A stretch of 64,000 nt of DNA from Formosimonas limnophila (lineage in GTDB: Bacteria; Pseudomonadota; Gammaproteobacteria; Burkholderiales; Burkholderiaceae), in the NCBI RefSeq assembly GCF_014652675.1, contig NZ_BMZG01000006.1, positions 1 through 64,000 of the forward strand. The letters are read 5' to 3'. The stretch's first letter is position 1, and every line of letters starts with the position of its first letter. This document shows, in pieces, positions 9,238 through 18,262 of this stretch. Below the pieces are notes generated by a model. That model was not told the origin of the DNA. It saw only the letters and a list, made by a program, of their open reading frames with translations, and did not search any database. Position numbers and translations under genes: made by a program.

Positions 9238-9905
9238 GAGCGACTCACTTGTTGCTGCAAATGGGCAATGCGCTGCTCCAAACGCTCTACACCATAGCGA
9301 AGGTTGAGCGCCTCACTGGCGAAGTGATCCAGCGTGGCATGACGAATCATGACAGGCGTTTCATCCAGCAGAGCATATTGAGCCTGCTCGGTTAGGCTAC
9401 TGGTGGCTTGCTTGATGTGTTGGGTGATGGTTTTGATGCCGCGCTCGATGTAATGAGAGGGCACATCGCCGATGAGCTTGGCCAATTCCTCCCACACTTC
9501 AGGGCGCAGACGCTGTGCCAGAGTGTTCACCCATTCGGCCAATTGAGCGTCGCCCGAAATATGCACATGACGCATGAGTTGGGGAATATTGAGCGGTAGG
9601 GTCAGGTTCGCATACAGCGTTGGCTGAACCGTCAGCGTGACATTAGCGTGCTCGAAAAATAAATCGGCATCCAATGCTTCGAGAATCTCATGAGCATCCA
9701 CTCGCCAGCAAAGTTGGTGTGTTTGACCGAGGAGAGGAAAAGATACAGCAATGACTTTGTCTTCATTCGGCTGCGCGCTACTGCTCACCCATGCTTCGCT
9801 CGCCGCCATTTTTTTGACGGCAAATGCCACCGCGCGAGCCAGCTGTATGTCTAATGAGGCCTGCCATTGTGCAGGATTGAGCGCGGATAGGAGTTGGTTT
9901 AGCAT
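9234..9905 (-). CDS. ubiJ: Ubiquinone biosynthesis accessory factor UbiJ (SCP2 domain)
   Basis: UbiJ is a soluble SCP2-type lipid-binding scaffold that, with UbiK, holds polyprenylated intermediates for the Ubi complex. The sequence starts MLNQLLSALNPAQWQ, has an SCP2-like centre, and ends in a coiled-coil segment (YGVERLEQRIAHLQQQV). The start at 9905 comes 1 nt after the ubiE stop (TAACATG); a longer frame from 9935 is unlikely. The stop overlaps the ubiB start by 4 nt. Sequence conservation in this family is low, so operon position carries much of the call. Confidence 0.88.
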   Translation of the reverse strand: MLNQLLSALNPAQWQASLDIQLARAVAFAVKKMAASEAWVSSSAQPNEDKVIAVSFPLLGQTHQLCWRVDAHEILEALDADLFFEHANVTLTVQPTLYANLTLPLNIPQLMRHVHISGDAQLAEWVNTLAQRLRPEVWEELAKLIGDVPSHYIERGIKTITQHIKQATSSLTEQAQYALLDETPVMIRHATLDHFASEALNLRYGVERLEQRIAHLQQQVSRS

Positions 9906-9906
9906 G

Positions 9907-10674
9907 TTAAATTTTGACACCTTCATGCAAAGCAACCACGCCCGCGCTCATGTTGTGGTATTTCACAAAGCCGAAGCCTGCATCGGTCATCATTTGTTTG
10001 AGGGTGTCTTGGTCAGGGTGCATGCGAATCGATTCGGCCAAATACTGGTAACTGGCAGAGTCGTTCGCGATGAGTTGTCCCATTTTTGGCAAAATGTTGA
10101 ATGAGTAAAAATCATAGGCTTTTTGAAGCGGCGCGGCGACTTTGGAAAACTCCAGTACAAACACGCGGCCACCAGGACGCAATACGCGCAGCATTTCTTT
10201 GAGTGCGACGTCTTTGTGGGTCATGTTGCGCAGACCAAATGCGACAGTGACTACGTCAAAATAGTTGTCGGCAAACGGCAGTTGTTCAGCATTGGCCAAT
10301 GCGACTGGCATGACCAAGCCTTTGTTGAGCATACGGTCGCGACCCACGCGCAACATGGATTCGTTGATGTCGGTCATCCACACCTCACCAGACTCGCCAA
10401 CGCGTTTGGCAAATGCGGCGGCCAAATCGCCTGTGCCACTGGCGATGTCGAGTATTTTCATCCCCGGTCTTGGTGCGACACGGTGAATGGTAAAAAACTT
10501 CCACGCACGGTGCAAACCCGCGCTCATCACGTCGTTCATGATGTCGTATTTTTGGGCGACAGAGTGAAACACCTCAGCCACTTTGGCTTGTTTTTCGGTT
10601 TCTTTGACAGTATTGAAGCCGAAATGTGTGGTGGCATCGTGGTTCTGTGTGTCGTTGTGCTGTTCTGTGGTCAT
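9907..10674 (-). CDS. ubiE: Ubiquinone/menaquinone C-methyltransferase UbiE
   Basis: UbiE catalyses the SAM-dependent C-methylation of 2-octaprenyl-6-methoxy-benzoquinol in ubiquinone synthesis. The 255-residue protein carries the signature [17 protein letters not shown] near residue 43 and SAM motif I ([12 protein letters not shown]) near residue 74. It is the first gene of ubiE-ubiJ-ubiB and is divergent from purU across a 111-nt gap, so the operon promoter should lie there. Confidence 0.97.
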   Translation of the reverse strand: MTTEQHNDTQNHDATTHFGFNTVKETEKQAKVAEVFHSVAQKYDIMNDVMSAGLHRAWKFFTIHRVAPRPGMKILDIASGTGDLAAAFAKRVGESGEVWMTDINESMLRVGRDRMLNKGLVMPVALANAEQLPFADNYFDVVTVAFGLRNMTHKDVALKEMLRVLRPGGRVFVLEFSKVAAPLQKAYDFYSFNILPKMGQLIANDSASYQYLAESIRMHPDQDTLKQMMTDAGFGFVKYHNMSAGVVALHEGVKI

Positions 10675-10785
10675 GATAAGCCTGTGGAATTAACCGTTAA
10701 AGTGTTTTTTCGGCGATAATAACGCCCTTTTGAGCCATATTTTAATGGATTTTGTGGCACACAGTATCATTAACAGCGAATCAAT

Positions 10786-11652
10786 ATGACAAACCCGAAT
10801 TTTATTCTGACATTATCTTGCCCTGACCAAATGGGCATTGTGCATACCGTTTCTGGCTTTTTGTTTGAGCGCGGCGGCAACATCATCGACTCGGCGCAAT
10901 TCGACGACCAAGACTCCGATCGTTTTTTTATGCGTGTTCACTTCGAGGAGCGACGTCCTGATGTGGGTTTGGACAAGCTCAAAGCAGAGTTTGAGCCTAT
11001 TGCGCAAAAATTCAACATGGATTGGCAAATGTTTGATGGCCGAGTCAAACCTCGTGTGCTGATTATGGTCTCGAAAATTGGTCATTGTTTGAACGACTTG
11101 TTGTTTCGCCACCAATCAGGTAATTTGCCCGTTGAGATTGCGACAATTGTTTCGAATCACCCCGATTTTTACCAATTGGCGGCCTCGTATAACATCCCGT
11201 TTCATCATTTGCCGCTACTCGGTGCATCCGATGAGCAAAAAGCCGCGCAAGAGGCTCGTATCATTGAGGTGGTTGAGCAACAGAAGATTGATGTAGTGGT
11301 GTTGGCACGTTACATGCAGATTTTGTCTAATGATTTGTGCCAAAAACTCAGTGGCCGCGCCATCAATATTCACCACTCGTTTTTACCCAGCTTTAAAGGT
11401 GCTAAACCATATCATCAAGCCTTCAACAAAGGCGTCAAACTCATTGGCGCAACGGCACATTTTGTCACTGCCGATTTGGATGAAGGCCCGATTATCGAGC
11501 AAGACATTGCCCGAGTGGATCACAGTATGACACCTGATGAACTCACTGCGATTGGTCGAGATGTCGAGTGCGTCACATTGGCGCGCGCGGTCAAATGGCA
11601 TGCAGAGCATCGAGTGCTGCTCAACGATAAAAAAACCGTCGTATTTAAATAA
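10786..11652 (+). CDS. purU: Formyltetrahydrofolate deformylase
   Basis: PurU hydrolyses 10-formyltetrahydrofolate to formate and tetrahydrofolate, balancing one-carbon pools. The 288-residue protein has an N-terminal ACT domain (about 5-80) that binds regulatory ligands in this family. A formyltransferase-fold catalytic domain follows, with the active-site Asn-His pair in INIHHSFLPSFKG and the Asp in DEGPIIEQD. A pseudogene lies directly downstream on the same strand. Confidence 0.96.
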   Translation: MTNPNFILTLSCPDQMGIVHTVSGFLFERGGNIIDSAQFDDQDSDRFFMRVHFEERRPDVGLDKLKAEFEPIAQKFNMDWQMFDGRVKPRVLIMVSKIGHCLNDLLFRHQSGNLPVEIATIVSNHPDFYQLAASYNIPFHHLPLLGASDEQKAAQEARIIEVVEQQKIDVVVLARYMQILSNDLCQKLSGRAINIHHSFLPSFKGAKPYHQAFNKGVKLIGATAHFVTADLDEGPIIEQDIARVDHSMTPDELTAIGRDVECVTLARAVKWHAEHRVLLNDKKTVVFK

Positions 11653-11671
11653 TACCCAACTGCATAATTCG

Positions 11672-12229
11672 ATTTTTGGTATCGGCATTCACGTGATTAT
11701 CGCAGTGTTTTTCACGATTCATGCCATGCGCCAAGGACGTGAGATGTATTGGTTGTGGATTTTGTTTGTGTTTCCCTTTTTGAGCAGCCTTGTGTACTTT
11801 TTCACTGTGTATTTGCCCAATCATCTGTTGGTAATCAAATGCGTGTGGCCAGTGCATTGCTCTCTGCGGGTAAAACAGCGCAAGCGATTCGAACATTCGA
11901 TGCTTGTCTGGAGCGAGCATCTGTCAATGACTTGGATTTACGTATTGAAGCTACGAAAGCAAAAATTGAAGGCGGCCAGGCCGAAAAAGCCATTGCACTT
12001 TTGCGCGATGTGCGCAAACAGAAAGATGCTTATCGTGTGCAGGATGTGGCCCTTTTATCCGCACGGACTTTGGTAAATGCAGGGCAAGATAACGCTGCAG
12101 CGTCAGCAGTTTGAATACCTGTATAAAAATTTTGGGGCGATTGAGGTCAAACACTGGTCTCCTCACGCAAAATACCTGAATAAACCGTTACTCAAAAAAT
12201 TCAAACAGGCTTTTTCTGCAGCCAAATAA
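11672..12229 (+). pseudogene. Decayed TPR-repeat protein gene (membrane-anchored, COG4700-like)
   Basis: Three consecutive pieces in alternating frames resemble one known family of short N-terminal-anchor plus divergent-TPR proteins. Piece 1 (from about 11672) encodes a membrane anchor, FGIGIHVIIAVFFTIHAMRQ. Piece 2 (about 11830-12100, other frame) encodes TPR-like helices (RVASALLSAGKTAQAIRTFD). Piece 3 (about 12101-12229, first frame again) encodes QFEYLYKNFGAIE and the C-terminal end, ending in TAA. The expected linker after the anchor and about one repeat before the C-terminus seem deleted. The start codon position reads ATT. The gene is almost certainly non-functional. Confidence 0.75.
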
Positions 12230-12259
12230 TGTGCGATACTCACTAACCATTAGGGTTGG

Positions 12260-12859
12260 TCACAGCTGGATTAACATCACCCCATCGTCGTCGTCGACTT
12301 GTTCGATGCAATAACCAATGGCATTGACTTCTAAATAATCATAAAACCGTTGCATTTTGTCCTTGAATTTCACAACATCGTCAATCACGATTAATGCATC
12401 GTCAGTCGCCAGCTTGCGGGCGCGTACAAAGAAATCCAATGTGCCGCTTTTATGCGCATCAATAAAAACAAAGTCAAATGAGGCGTGCGGCAGCAACGGA
12501 AAAACCTCCAACGCATTGCCAAAATGCAAATCAATCGGCGCGTTGAGAACCGTGAAATGATGCTGCGCCTCTTCAACCGATGGTTTGGAAATATCCATCG
12601 TCGTGACTTTTGCTTGCCATGCTTGAGCCACTTGCCAAAAGCGCAACGCTGAATAGCCGTTAGCGCAACCGACTTCGAGGATGTTTTTTGGTTGCCGTTC
12701 TCGCAGTAGGTTTTGTAAAAATACGACATTGGCGGGACTGATATTGGGGATTTGTCGCTTTTGGCCGAGCAGGTACAGTGCGTCCAAATACCCATCCAGA
12801 GGTTCAGGAGCGGGCAAGTGTTTGATGATTTCGGGCAATGCGTGCGTGTATTTATCCAT
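12260..12859 (-). CDS. O-methyltransferase / class I SAM-dependent methyltransferase
   Basis: This soluble SAM-dependent methyltransferase resembles the caffeoyl-CoA/catechol O-methyltransferase group. SAM motif I is ILEVGCANGYSALRF; the acidic metal/substrate region reads FDFVFIDAHKSGTLDFF, then LIVIDDV. The substrate is unknown. ATG at 12859 gives 199 residues; a TTG at 12904 with AAGGG upstream would add 15 residues and is a real alternative. It lies just after ubiX, 15 nt from its stop if the TTG is used, so co-transcription with ubiX is likely. Confidence 0.85.
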   Translation of the reverse strand: MDKYTHALPEIIKHLPAPEPLDGYLDALYLLGQKRQIPNISPANVVFLQNLLRERQPKNILEVGCANGYSALRFWQVAQAWQAKVTTMDISKPSVEEAQHHFTVLNAPIDLHFGNALEVFPLLPHASFDFVFIDAHKSGTLDFFVRARKLATDDALIVIDDVVKFKDKMQRFYDYLEVNAIGYCIEQVDDDDGVMLIQL

Positions 12860-12919
12860 GTGGTGCGATGGTGGTTTTTTTGAATAAAAAGGTTGGACAA
12901 TCAATTGGGATTGCCCTTT

Positions 12920-13504
12920 TTAATAATCGTTGATGGACGTCCAGCGAGGTGCAAGTTTGGCATCAATGCCGTGACCGTCAAGCACGCGACCGACCGTGTG
13001 ATTGACAATGTCATCAATGGTGTGCGGTTGCTGATAAAAGGCAGGCACAGGGGGGAAAATGACGCCACCCGCTTCAGTCACGGCGGTCATGTTGCGCAGG
13101 TGAATGAGAGACAGAGGGGTTTCACGCACAAGCAAAGTTAAGCGACGTCTCTCTTTGAGCGTCACATCCGCCGCACGACTGATAAGGTTATCCGAGTAGC
13201 CGTGGGCGATGGCAGCGAGGGTTTTCATCGAGCAGGGAGCGACAATCATGCCGTCGCACGAGAACGAGCCACTGGCGATGGATGCGCCGATGTTTTTATT
13301 GGCATGCACCATGTCTGCGCGAGCTCTGATGTCATCTTTGGAAAATTTGAGTTCGTGCTCGATGGTCAACCAGCCTGCTTCAGAGATGATGAGGTGGGTT
13401 TCTACGCCGCCAATTTCGCGCAATACATCCAGCAGGCGAATACCAAGCACCGCGCCAGTCGCTCCTGTGATAGCAATGATCAGTCGTTTGGTAGGGAGAG
13501 TCAT
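12920..13504 (-). CDS. ubiX: Flavin prenyltransferase UbiX
   Basis: UbiX makes prenylated FMN, the cofactor of the UbiD decarboxylase used in ubiquinone synthesis. The 194-residue protein has the FMN-binding start IIAITGATGAVLGIRLLD and conserved PCSMKTLAAIAHGYSDNLI and RETPLSLIHLRNM segments. The start at 13504 has AAAGG 8 nt upstream and overlaps the stop of the upstream DMT gene as ATGA. A longer frame from 13594 lies inside that gene and is rejected. No ubiD is in the window. Confidence 0.96.
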   Translation of the reverse strand: MTLPTKRLIIAITGATGAVLGIRLLDVLREIGGVETHLIISEAGWLTIEHELKFSKDDIRARADMVHANKNIGASIASGSFSCDGMIVAPCSMKTLAAIAHGYSDNLISRAADVTLKERRRLTLLVRETPLSLIHLRNMTAVTEAGGVIFPPVPAFYQQPHTIDDIVNHTVGRVLDGHGIDAKLAPRWTSINDY

Positions 13505-14385
13505 GTTTTTGCCTTTTGGGTTGTCAATTGATTGCTTCGATAGAGCAGCAGTGCGCCGCCGATGATGAGGGCGCAACCTGCAAAGACATGCCAACCCAGT
13601 CGTTCATGCAGCAAAACCGCGCCCCAAAATATACCAAATAACGGGATCAAAAAGGTTACGCCGCTCGTCATCACCACGCCAATCTCATCCAGCAGCCGAT
13701 AATACAATAAAAATGCCACACCAGAGCACAGCAAACCAAGCAGTAAGCCGCTCACCGCAGCCTGTGCGCTGATGCTGGTGGGCACGCCGCTCATTAAAGC
13801 AAGCGGCAAAATCAGTAACGCCCCTAAGGTTTGAGACATGGTAGCAGTGGCTTGAGGTCGCAGGCCTTTGCCGTATTTTTTCAGATAAATGCCTGTCAGC
13901 GCATAGCACGCCGTGGCAACCAAGCAAGCGGCAACACCTCCAATAAACATCCAGCCTGCGTTCACATCAGCCGCTGGTTGTGCGACCAGTGCGACACCCA
14001 AGACACCGAGCGCGAGCGCGGCCATACGCATGGGTGTGATTTTATCGCCCAAAAACCACGCAGCGAATAGTGTGGTCCACAGCGGTACGGCGGCATTTAA
14101 GACCGCCGAATAACCCGCAGGCAGTAGTTTACCTGCCACGGCAAACATCGAAAAAGGCAACGCGCAATTTAGAAAGCCAGCGACGGCATAGTGACGCCAG
14201 TGTTCAAGATTTAGGGGGATGCGACGAATCTGCAAATAAATCAATAAGGCGACAGCACCGATGGCCAAGCGCGATTCGGCAGTCCACAGCGCACCGACTT
14301 CGGGTGCCAAAATTCGCATAAATAAGAAAGATGCACCCCAAATAGCGGCGAGAAGAATGAAGCGTAAAAGGGCGTTTGGGGTCAT
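13501..14385 (-). CDS. EamA/DMT-superfamily exporter (copy 2)
   Basis: This 294-residue inner-membrane transporter has two EamA repeats and about ten helices. It shares long identical stretches with the copy at 5349-6224 (for example LNLEHWRHYAV and TSGVTFLIPLFGIFWGA versus VPLFGIFWGA), although the DNA has diverged at third positions. The stop overlaps the ubiX start by 4 nt, so ubiX depends on this gene for translation. The substrate is unknown. Confidence 0.9.
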   Translation of the reverse strand: MTPNALLRFILLAAIWGASFLFMRILAPEVGALWTAESRLAIGAVALLIYLQIRRIPLNLEHWRHYAVAGFLNCALPFSMFAVAGKLLPAGYSAVLNAAVPLWTTLFAAWFLGDKITPMRMAALALGVLGVALVAQPAADVNAGWMFIGGVAACLVATACYALTGIYLKKYGKGLRPQATATMSQTLGALLILPLALMSGVPTSISAQAAVSGLLLGLLCSGVAFLLYYRLLDEIGVVMTSGVTFLIPLFGIFWGAVLLHERLGWHVFAGCALIIGGALLLYRSNQLTTQKAKT

Positions 14386-14579
14386 GAAGGGCTGCTTGAA
14401 CGTGTTGGTTGGGAGATGATTGTAAGGAAAAGGCTTGGTGAGCGCACTCCGAATCTTGCGCTATTTTCTATCATGATTTTTGAGTGAGCGAAAGGCAACC
14501 AAGACACCTACCCATCAGACATCCTCATATAATGGTGCTATTTTAAAGCAATTCGCTTTTTCTGCCTCACACAAAGACG

Positions 14580-15329
14580 ATGAGAATGAACGATACACAA
14601 CTTTTACGTTATGCCAGACACATACAATTGGCGGAGATGGATATTGAAGGACAAGAAAAACTCATGAGTGCTCATGCACTCATCATCGGTGCGGGTGGTT
14701 TGGGTGCGCCAGCGGCGATCTATTTGGCAGCCAGTGGTGTTGGGCGCATCACGATTGTGGATGATGATCGGGTTGCTCTGTCAAACTTGCAACGACAAAT
14801 TATATTCGGTACTGATGATATTGAACGCTTGAAGGTTGATGCCACAAAAGCCGCTTTGAGTCGACTGAACTCAGAGGTCGTTATCGTGCCAGTGGCGCAG
14901 CGTGCTGATGATACGTGGCTCATGGCACATTGTGTGGATGCTGATGTTGTACTCGATTGCTCGGATAATTTTGTCACACGCCATGCGGTGAATCGCGCTT
15001 GTGTCGCGTTACAAAAACCGCTGGTGTCAGGTGCGGCGATTCGATTTGATGGGCAGATTTCGGTGTTTGATGCCCGATTGTCTGTGTCGCCGTGTTATGC
15101 GTGCTTGTTTGCCGCAGAGCAAAACTTCGTCGATGAGTCGTGTTCAACCTTGGGGGTTTTTGCGCCATTGGTGGGTATCATCGGCGCGATGCAAGCGGCC
15201 GAAGCTTTGAAAATCATCGTCGGCATTGGTGAGCCGCTGGTAGGAAAACTATTGACATTGGATGCGCGATTGATGCAATGGCAAACATGGCAATTGACTC
15301 GAAACCCACATTGTTCTGTATGTGGGTAA
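14580..15329 (+). CDS. HesA/MoeB/ThiF-family adenylyltransferase
   Basis: This E1-like enzyme adenylates the C-terminal Gly-Gly of a small sulfur carrier such as MoaD or ThiS. The 249-residue length matches MoeB/ThiF. Features seen are the ATP-binding GAGGLGAPAAIYLAASGVG (about 38-56), DNFVTRHAVNRAC, and two zinc Cys pairs (CYAC near 177 and CSVC at the C-terminus). The MoaD, MoaE or ThiS partners are not in the window, so MoeB and ThiF cannot be separated by context. ATG at 14580 is used; 14586 is also possible. TATAAT occurs at 14528-14533 but no good -35 is visible. Confidence 0.9.
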   Translation: MRMNDTQLLRYARHIQLAEMDIEGQEKLMSAHALIIGAGGLGAPAAIYLAASGVGRITIVDDDRVALSNLQRQIIFGTDDIERLKVDATKAALSRLNSEVVIVPVAQRADDTWLMAHCVDADVVLDCSDNFVTRHAVNRACVALQKPLVSGAAIRFDGQISVFDARLSVSPCYACLFAAEQNFVDESCSTLGVFAPLVGIIGAMQAAEALKIIVGIGEPLVGKLLTLDARLMQWQTWQLTRNPHCSVCG

Positions 15330-15415
15330 AGCCTGAGGTCACATAGAGAACGCTTAGACGGTTGCGTCAACGCGTATCATCGTGATGAATTTTATTGACA
15401 AACCAGAAGAACAAT

Positions 15416-15443
15416 GTGCCAGAGTGAGCGTTCACTCTGGCAC
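15416..15443. terminator. Bidirectional terminator between moeB-like gene and grxD
   Basis: A perfect 12-bp inverted repeat (GTGCCAGAGTGA and its complement, 4-nt loop) lies between two convergent genes. T-rich sequence follows on both strands, weak on the plus strand. Confidence 0.7.
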
Positions 15444-15467
15444 ATTCGCTTTGTAGATCAAGTTAGC

Positions 15468-15791
15468 TTATTCTTGCGTTGATTTAACCAATTCTTGTAA
15501 CTCACCTGATTCAAACATTTCGCTCATGATGTCTGAGCCGCCGATGAATTCGCCTTTGATGTATAGCTGAGGAATCGTTGGCCATTGCGAGTAATCCTTG
15601 ATGCCTTGGCGAATGTCTGCGTCATCTAAAACATTGACGGTGGCCACGGCTGTCGCGCCACACGTTTTGAGCAATTGAATGGCTTTTCCTGAAAAGCCGC
15701 ATTGGGGAAATTGACCCGTGCCTTTCATGAACAAAACAATGGGGTGATCCGTGATGGTTTTTTCGATGAATTGGCGAGTAGCGTCTGTCAT
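15468..15791 (-). CDS. grxD: Monothiol glutaredoxin, Grx4 family
   Basis: GrxD is a CGFS-type glutaredoxin that binds and delivers [2Fe-2S] clusters. The 107-residue protein has the glutathione-binding start KGTGQFPQCGFSGKA and the CGFS active site. The G in KGTGQ replaces the P of the usual KGTPQ. The later WPTIPQLYIKGEFIGGSDI motif is intact. The start at 15791 has AAGGA 7 nt upstream; a longer frame from 15911 overlaps the next gene and is rejected. Confidence 0.96.
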   Translation of the reverse strand: MTDATRQFIEKTITDHPIVLFMKGTGQFPQCGFSGKAIQLLKTCGATAVATVNVLDDADIRQGIKDYSQWPTIPQLYIKGEFIGGSDIMSEMFESGELQELVKSTQE

Positions 15792-15838
15792 TTTGAAGTC
15801 CTTTAAATGATGTGTTTGTTGATGAGCGTCTGTTAAGG

Positions 15839-17077
15839 TTATTTGACTGCTGGTTTTTTGGGACGAGCAAACCACTCGCGTCCTTTGAGCATGAGATTCC
15901 AGTACAACCATGGAAACAAGTATTTTTTCATGTACCAGCCGATGGCACGGGGTGGTGTGGGGTCTTTACCAAAGGTGGGCATGAGCACGCCGTTGTAGCC
16001 AAATTCTGCGAGGATGAGTTTGTGGTGGCCGACAGTAATCGGGCACGCACTGTAGCCATCGTATTTCATGGGCATGGGTTTGCCTGCACGCAGGGCGAGT
16101 AGGTTTTCAGCGAGGATGACCACTTGTTTGCGAATCGCGGCGGCTGTTTTCGAGTTCGGTGCGCTCATGCAATCACCGAGGCCGAAGACATTGGCAAAGC
16201 GCGGGTGTTGCAATGTGGCGTTATCCACCTCAACCCAACCATCAGCATTGGCCAATGGGCCTTCTTTAATAAATCTGTGAGGCTTCTGAGGCGGCACAAC
16301 GTGCAGCATGTCGAATGATTTTTCGACACGCTGAACATTGCCGTCAGCGTCTTTGGACTCAAACCATGCTTTTTTTGCCACACCATCAACAGCCACCAAC
16401 GTTGAGCCAAGATTAACTTGAGCGCTGTACGAAGCCATCTGGGCTTGCAGGTTCGGAATAAAATCAGGCACAGAAAATAACGCGCCCCCTGCATTGTGAA
16501 ACTCAATGTGGATGTTGCCAAGAATGCCTTTTTTCTGCCAATGTGCTGCTGAAAGGTAAAGGGCTTTTTGTGGTGCACCCGCACATTTTATCGGCACCAT
16601 CGGTTGCGTGAACAGTGCCGTGCCGCTGCGTGTGGCCTGAACACATTCCCACGTGTATGGGGCAAGGTCAGCGCGGTAGTTGGATGTCACGCCATTTTTC
16701 CCAAGCGTTTCTACCAGTCCAGGAATGGCGTCCCAAAGTAGTGTAAGACCCGCAGCCACGATGAGCTGCTGGTACTGAACCACTTCACCATTCTCACAGC
16801 TCAATGTGCTTTCGTCAGGGGCAAAACTGGTGACCGCCGATTTAATCCATTTGACTGGATTGGGCATGACCGCATGCATGGTTTTGACGCTGCTTGCCAC
16901 GTCGAACTCACCCGCGCCGACCAAAGTCCAAGCAGGTTGATAATAATGCTGATCGGATGGCTCGATAATGGCGATGTCGAGATTCGCTTGACGACGCAAT
17001 AAGCTCGCAGCCAAGGCAATGCCGCCAGAGCCGCCGCCGACAATGACGATGTCGTGGGTGCGTGTAGTAGTGGTCAT
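15839..17077 (-). CDS. Sulfide:quinone oxidoreductase-like FAD enzyme
   Basis: This flavoprotein disulfide reductase of 412 residues resembles the type II sulfide:quinone oxidoreductases, which oxidise sulfide and reduce quinone at the membrane. The FAD-binding motif GGGSGGIALAASLLRR opens the protein. Two candidate catalytic cysteines are C165 (VPIKCAGAPQKA) and C345 (YSACPITVG), the pair expected for this group. The C-terminal aromatic/basic tail (KKYLFPWLYWNLMLKGREW) fits an amphipathic membrane anchor. It follows a DUF442 rhodanese-like gene by 87 nt, a pairing known for sulfide oxidation. GAGGGG lies 6 nt before the start. Confidence 0.88.
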   Translation of the reverse strand: MTTTTRTHDIVIVGGGSGGIALAASLLRRQANLDIAIIEPSDQHYYQPAWTLVGAGEFDVASSVKTMHAVMPNPVKWIKSAVTSFAPDESTLSCENGEVVQYQQLIVAAGLTLLWDAIPGLVETLGKNGVTSNYRADLAPYTWECVQATRSGTALFTQPMVPIKCAGAPQKALYLSAAHWQKKGILGNIHIEFHNAGGALFSVPDFIPNLQAQMASYSAQVNLGSTLVAVDGVAKKAWFESKDADGNVQRVEKSFDMLHVVPPQKPHRFIKEGPLANADGWVEVDNATLQHPRFANVFGLGDCMSAPNSKTAAAIRKQVVILAENLLALRAGKPMPMKYDGYSACPITVGHHKLILAEFGYNGVLMPTFGKDPTPPRAIGWYMKKYLFPWLYWNLMLKGREWFARPKKPAVK

Positions 17078-17164
17078 AAGGAGCCCCTCAAAAAGCAGTG
17101 TGATGAATAAAAATACATCGATTCACTTCGTACAAGAAGCAAGCGGTACTCGACGGCATTTCAT

Positions 17165-17542
17165 TTATTCTGGTTGGTTCATGGTTTGTGCATCAAGCAA
17201 ACCCAAAGCAACGGCAGCCTGAAACACATTCGTACAGCGTGTCCCTGTGCGGCAGTAGGCGAGAATCGGCTTTTCCGCACGCGCCACGTGCTCTGCGAAC
17301 ACTTCAACAGTCTGTTGGTTCATCGCGGCACCTGAGAAAGGTTGGGCTATGAAGTTGAGTCCTGCTGCTTTAGCTGCTTGTTCGATTTGAGCAATGGTTG
17401 GTTGCTCGTTGCCACCTTCAAAATCAGGGCGATTGCAGATGACGGTTTTAAAGCCTGCTTGCGCAATGGCTGCCATATCTTCTGGTGATGCCTGTGGTGC
17501 CGTGGCAAACAATGGGTTGTGTGCAGTCGCAGTGAAGCTCAT
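17165..17542 (-). CDS. DUF442/TIGR01244 rhodanese-like sulfurtransferase
   Basis: This 125-residue protein has the PTP/rhodanese-like fold found in Blh-type proteins. The active-site loop is C-R-T-G-T-R from C97, a six-residue loop typical of sulfurtransferases rather than the seven-residue phosphatase loop. Members often stand beside sulfide:quinone oxidoreductases or persulfide dioxygenases and are thought to move persulfide sulfur. It is upstream of the SQR gene on the same strand, so it probably takes part in the same sulfide-handling step. There is no separate persulfide dioxygenase domain. Confidence 0.88.
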   Translation of the reverse strand: MSFTATAHNPLFATAPQASPEDMAAIAQAGFKTVICNRPDFEGGNEQPTIAQIEQAAKAAGLNFIAQPFSGAAMNQQTVEVFAEHVARAEKPILAYCRTGTRCTNVFQAAVALGLLDAQTMNQPE

Positions 17543-17667
17543 GTTGATGTTGAATCCTCGTCAAAAATTAGGGGCTGATTTTAAGGTGTCTATTATAAAC
17601 CGTTTATGCCAAAAAAAATGCTCGGCTGCGCTTCAAGCAGAGCTCAGCACAATCATACAAGCTTGGC

Positions 17668-17673
17668 TATAAT
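17668..17673 (+). promoter_or_regulatory. Candidate -10 element of tpx
   Basis: A consensus TATAAT lies 40 nt upstream of the tpx start codon, preceded by GGC. No good -35 is visible at 16-18 nt, so an activator or extended -10 use is possible. Confidence 0.4.
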
Positions 17674-17713
17674 GTACAGGTAGTTTTTGATTATTCACAA
17701 CAAAGGAACAGTT

Positions 17714-18214
17714 ATGGCACAGGTATTATTGCGCGGCAACCCCATCAATACATCAGGCGATTTGCCTGCGGTGGGTGCTAAAGCGCCTGAATTCACACTC
17801 GTTAATGCACAGTTGGGTGAAGTCAAACTATCTGACTTTGCTGGTAAAAAAGTGGTTGTCAGCATTTTCCCATCGATTGATACGCCAACTTGCGCAACAT
17901 CGACTCGCAAGTTTAACCAAGAAGTGGCCGCTCACCCAGGCATCAATGTGGTCACAGTGTCAGCGGATTTGCCGTTTGCGTTGACTCGCTTTTGTGCAGC
18001 AGAAGGCATTGAAAATGTTCATACCTTGTCATCATTTCGCTCAACGTTTGGCCAAGATTACGGCATGACCCTCACCGAAGGGCCTTTGGCTGGTGTACTG
18101 GCTCGTGGCGTGGTGGTGGTTGATGAATCAGGTCAAGTGATTCACTCTGAATTGGTCAACAATGTATCGGATGAGCCAGATTATGCGGCAGCCCTCAAAG
18201 CACTAGGCGTTTGA
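17714..18214 (+). CDS. tpx: Thiol peroxidase Tpx
   Basis: Tpx is an atypical 2-Cys peroxiredoxin that reduces alkyl hydroperoxides and H2O2 with thioredoxin. The 166-residue protein has the peroxidatic C60 in SIDTPTCATSTR and the resolving C94 in LTRFCAAEG. The start at 17714 has AAAGGAA upstream; the frame extends to 17687 without support. It is divergent from the DUF442-SQR pair, so three redox/sulfur functions cluster here with grxD. Confidence 0.97.
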   Translation: MAQVLLRGNPINTSGDLPAVGAKAPEFTLVNAQLGEVKLSDFAGKKVVVSIFPSIDTPTCATSTRKFNQEVAAHPGINVVTVSADLPFALTRFCAAEGIENVHTLSSFRSTFGQDYGMTLTEGPLAGVLARGVVVVDESGQVIHSELVNNVSDEPDYAAALKALGV

Positions 18215-18227
18215 TATTTGATTGAAT

Positions 18228-18262
18228 GCAAAAAGCCTCGCGTTACAGCGAGGTTTTTTGCA
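18228..18262. terminator. Bidirectional terminator between tpx and SDR gene
   Basis: The stem CCTCGC/GCGAGG extends into flanking A-run and T-run arms, with loop GTTACA. There is a T-run on each strand. The convergent SDR gene ends inside the hairpin. Confidence 0.85.
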
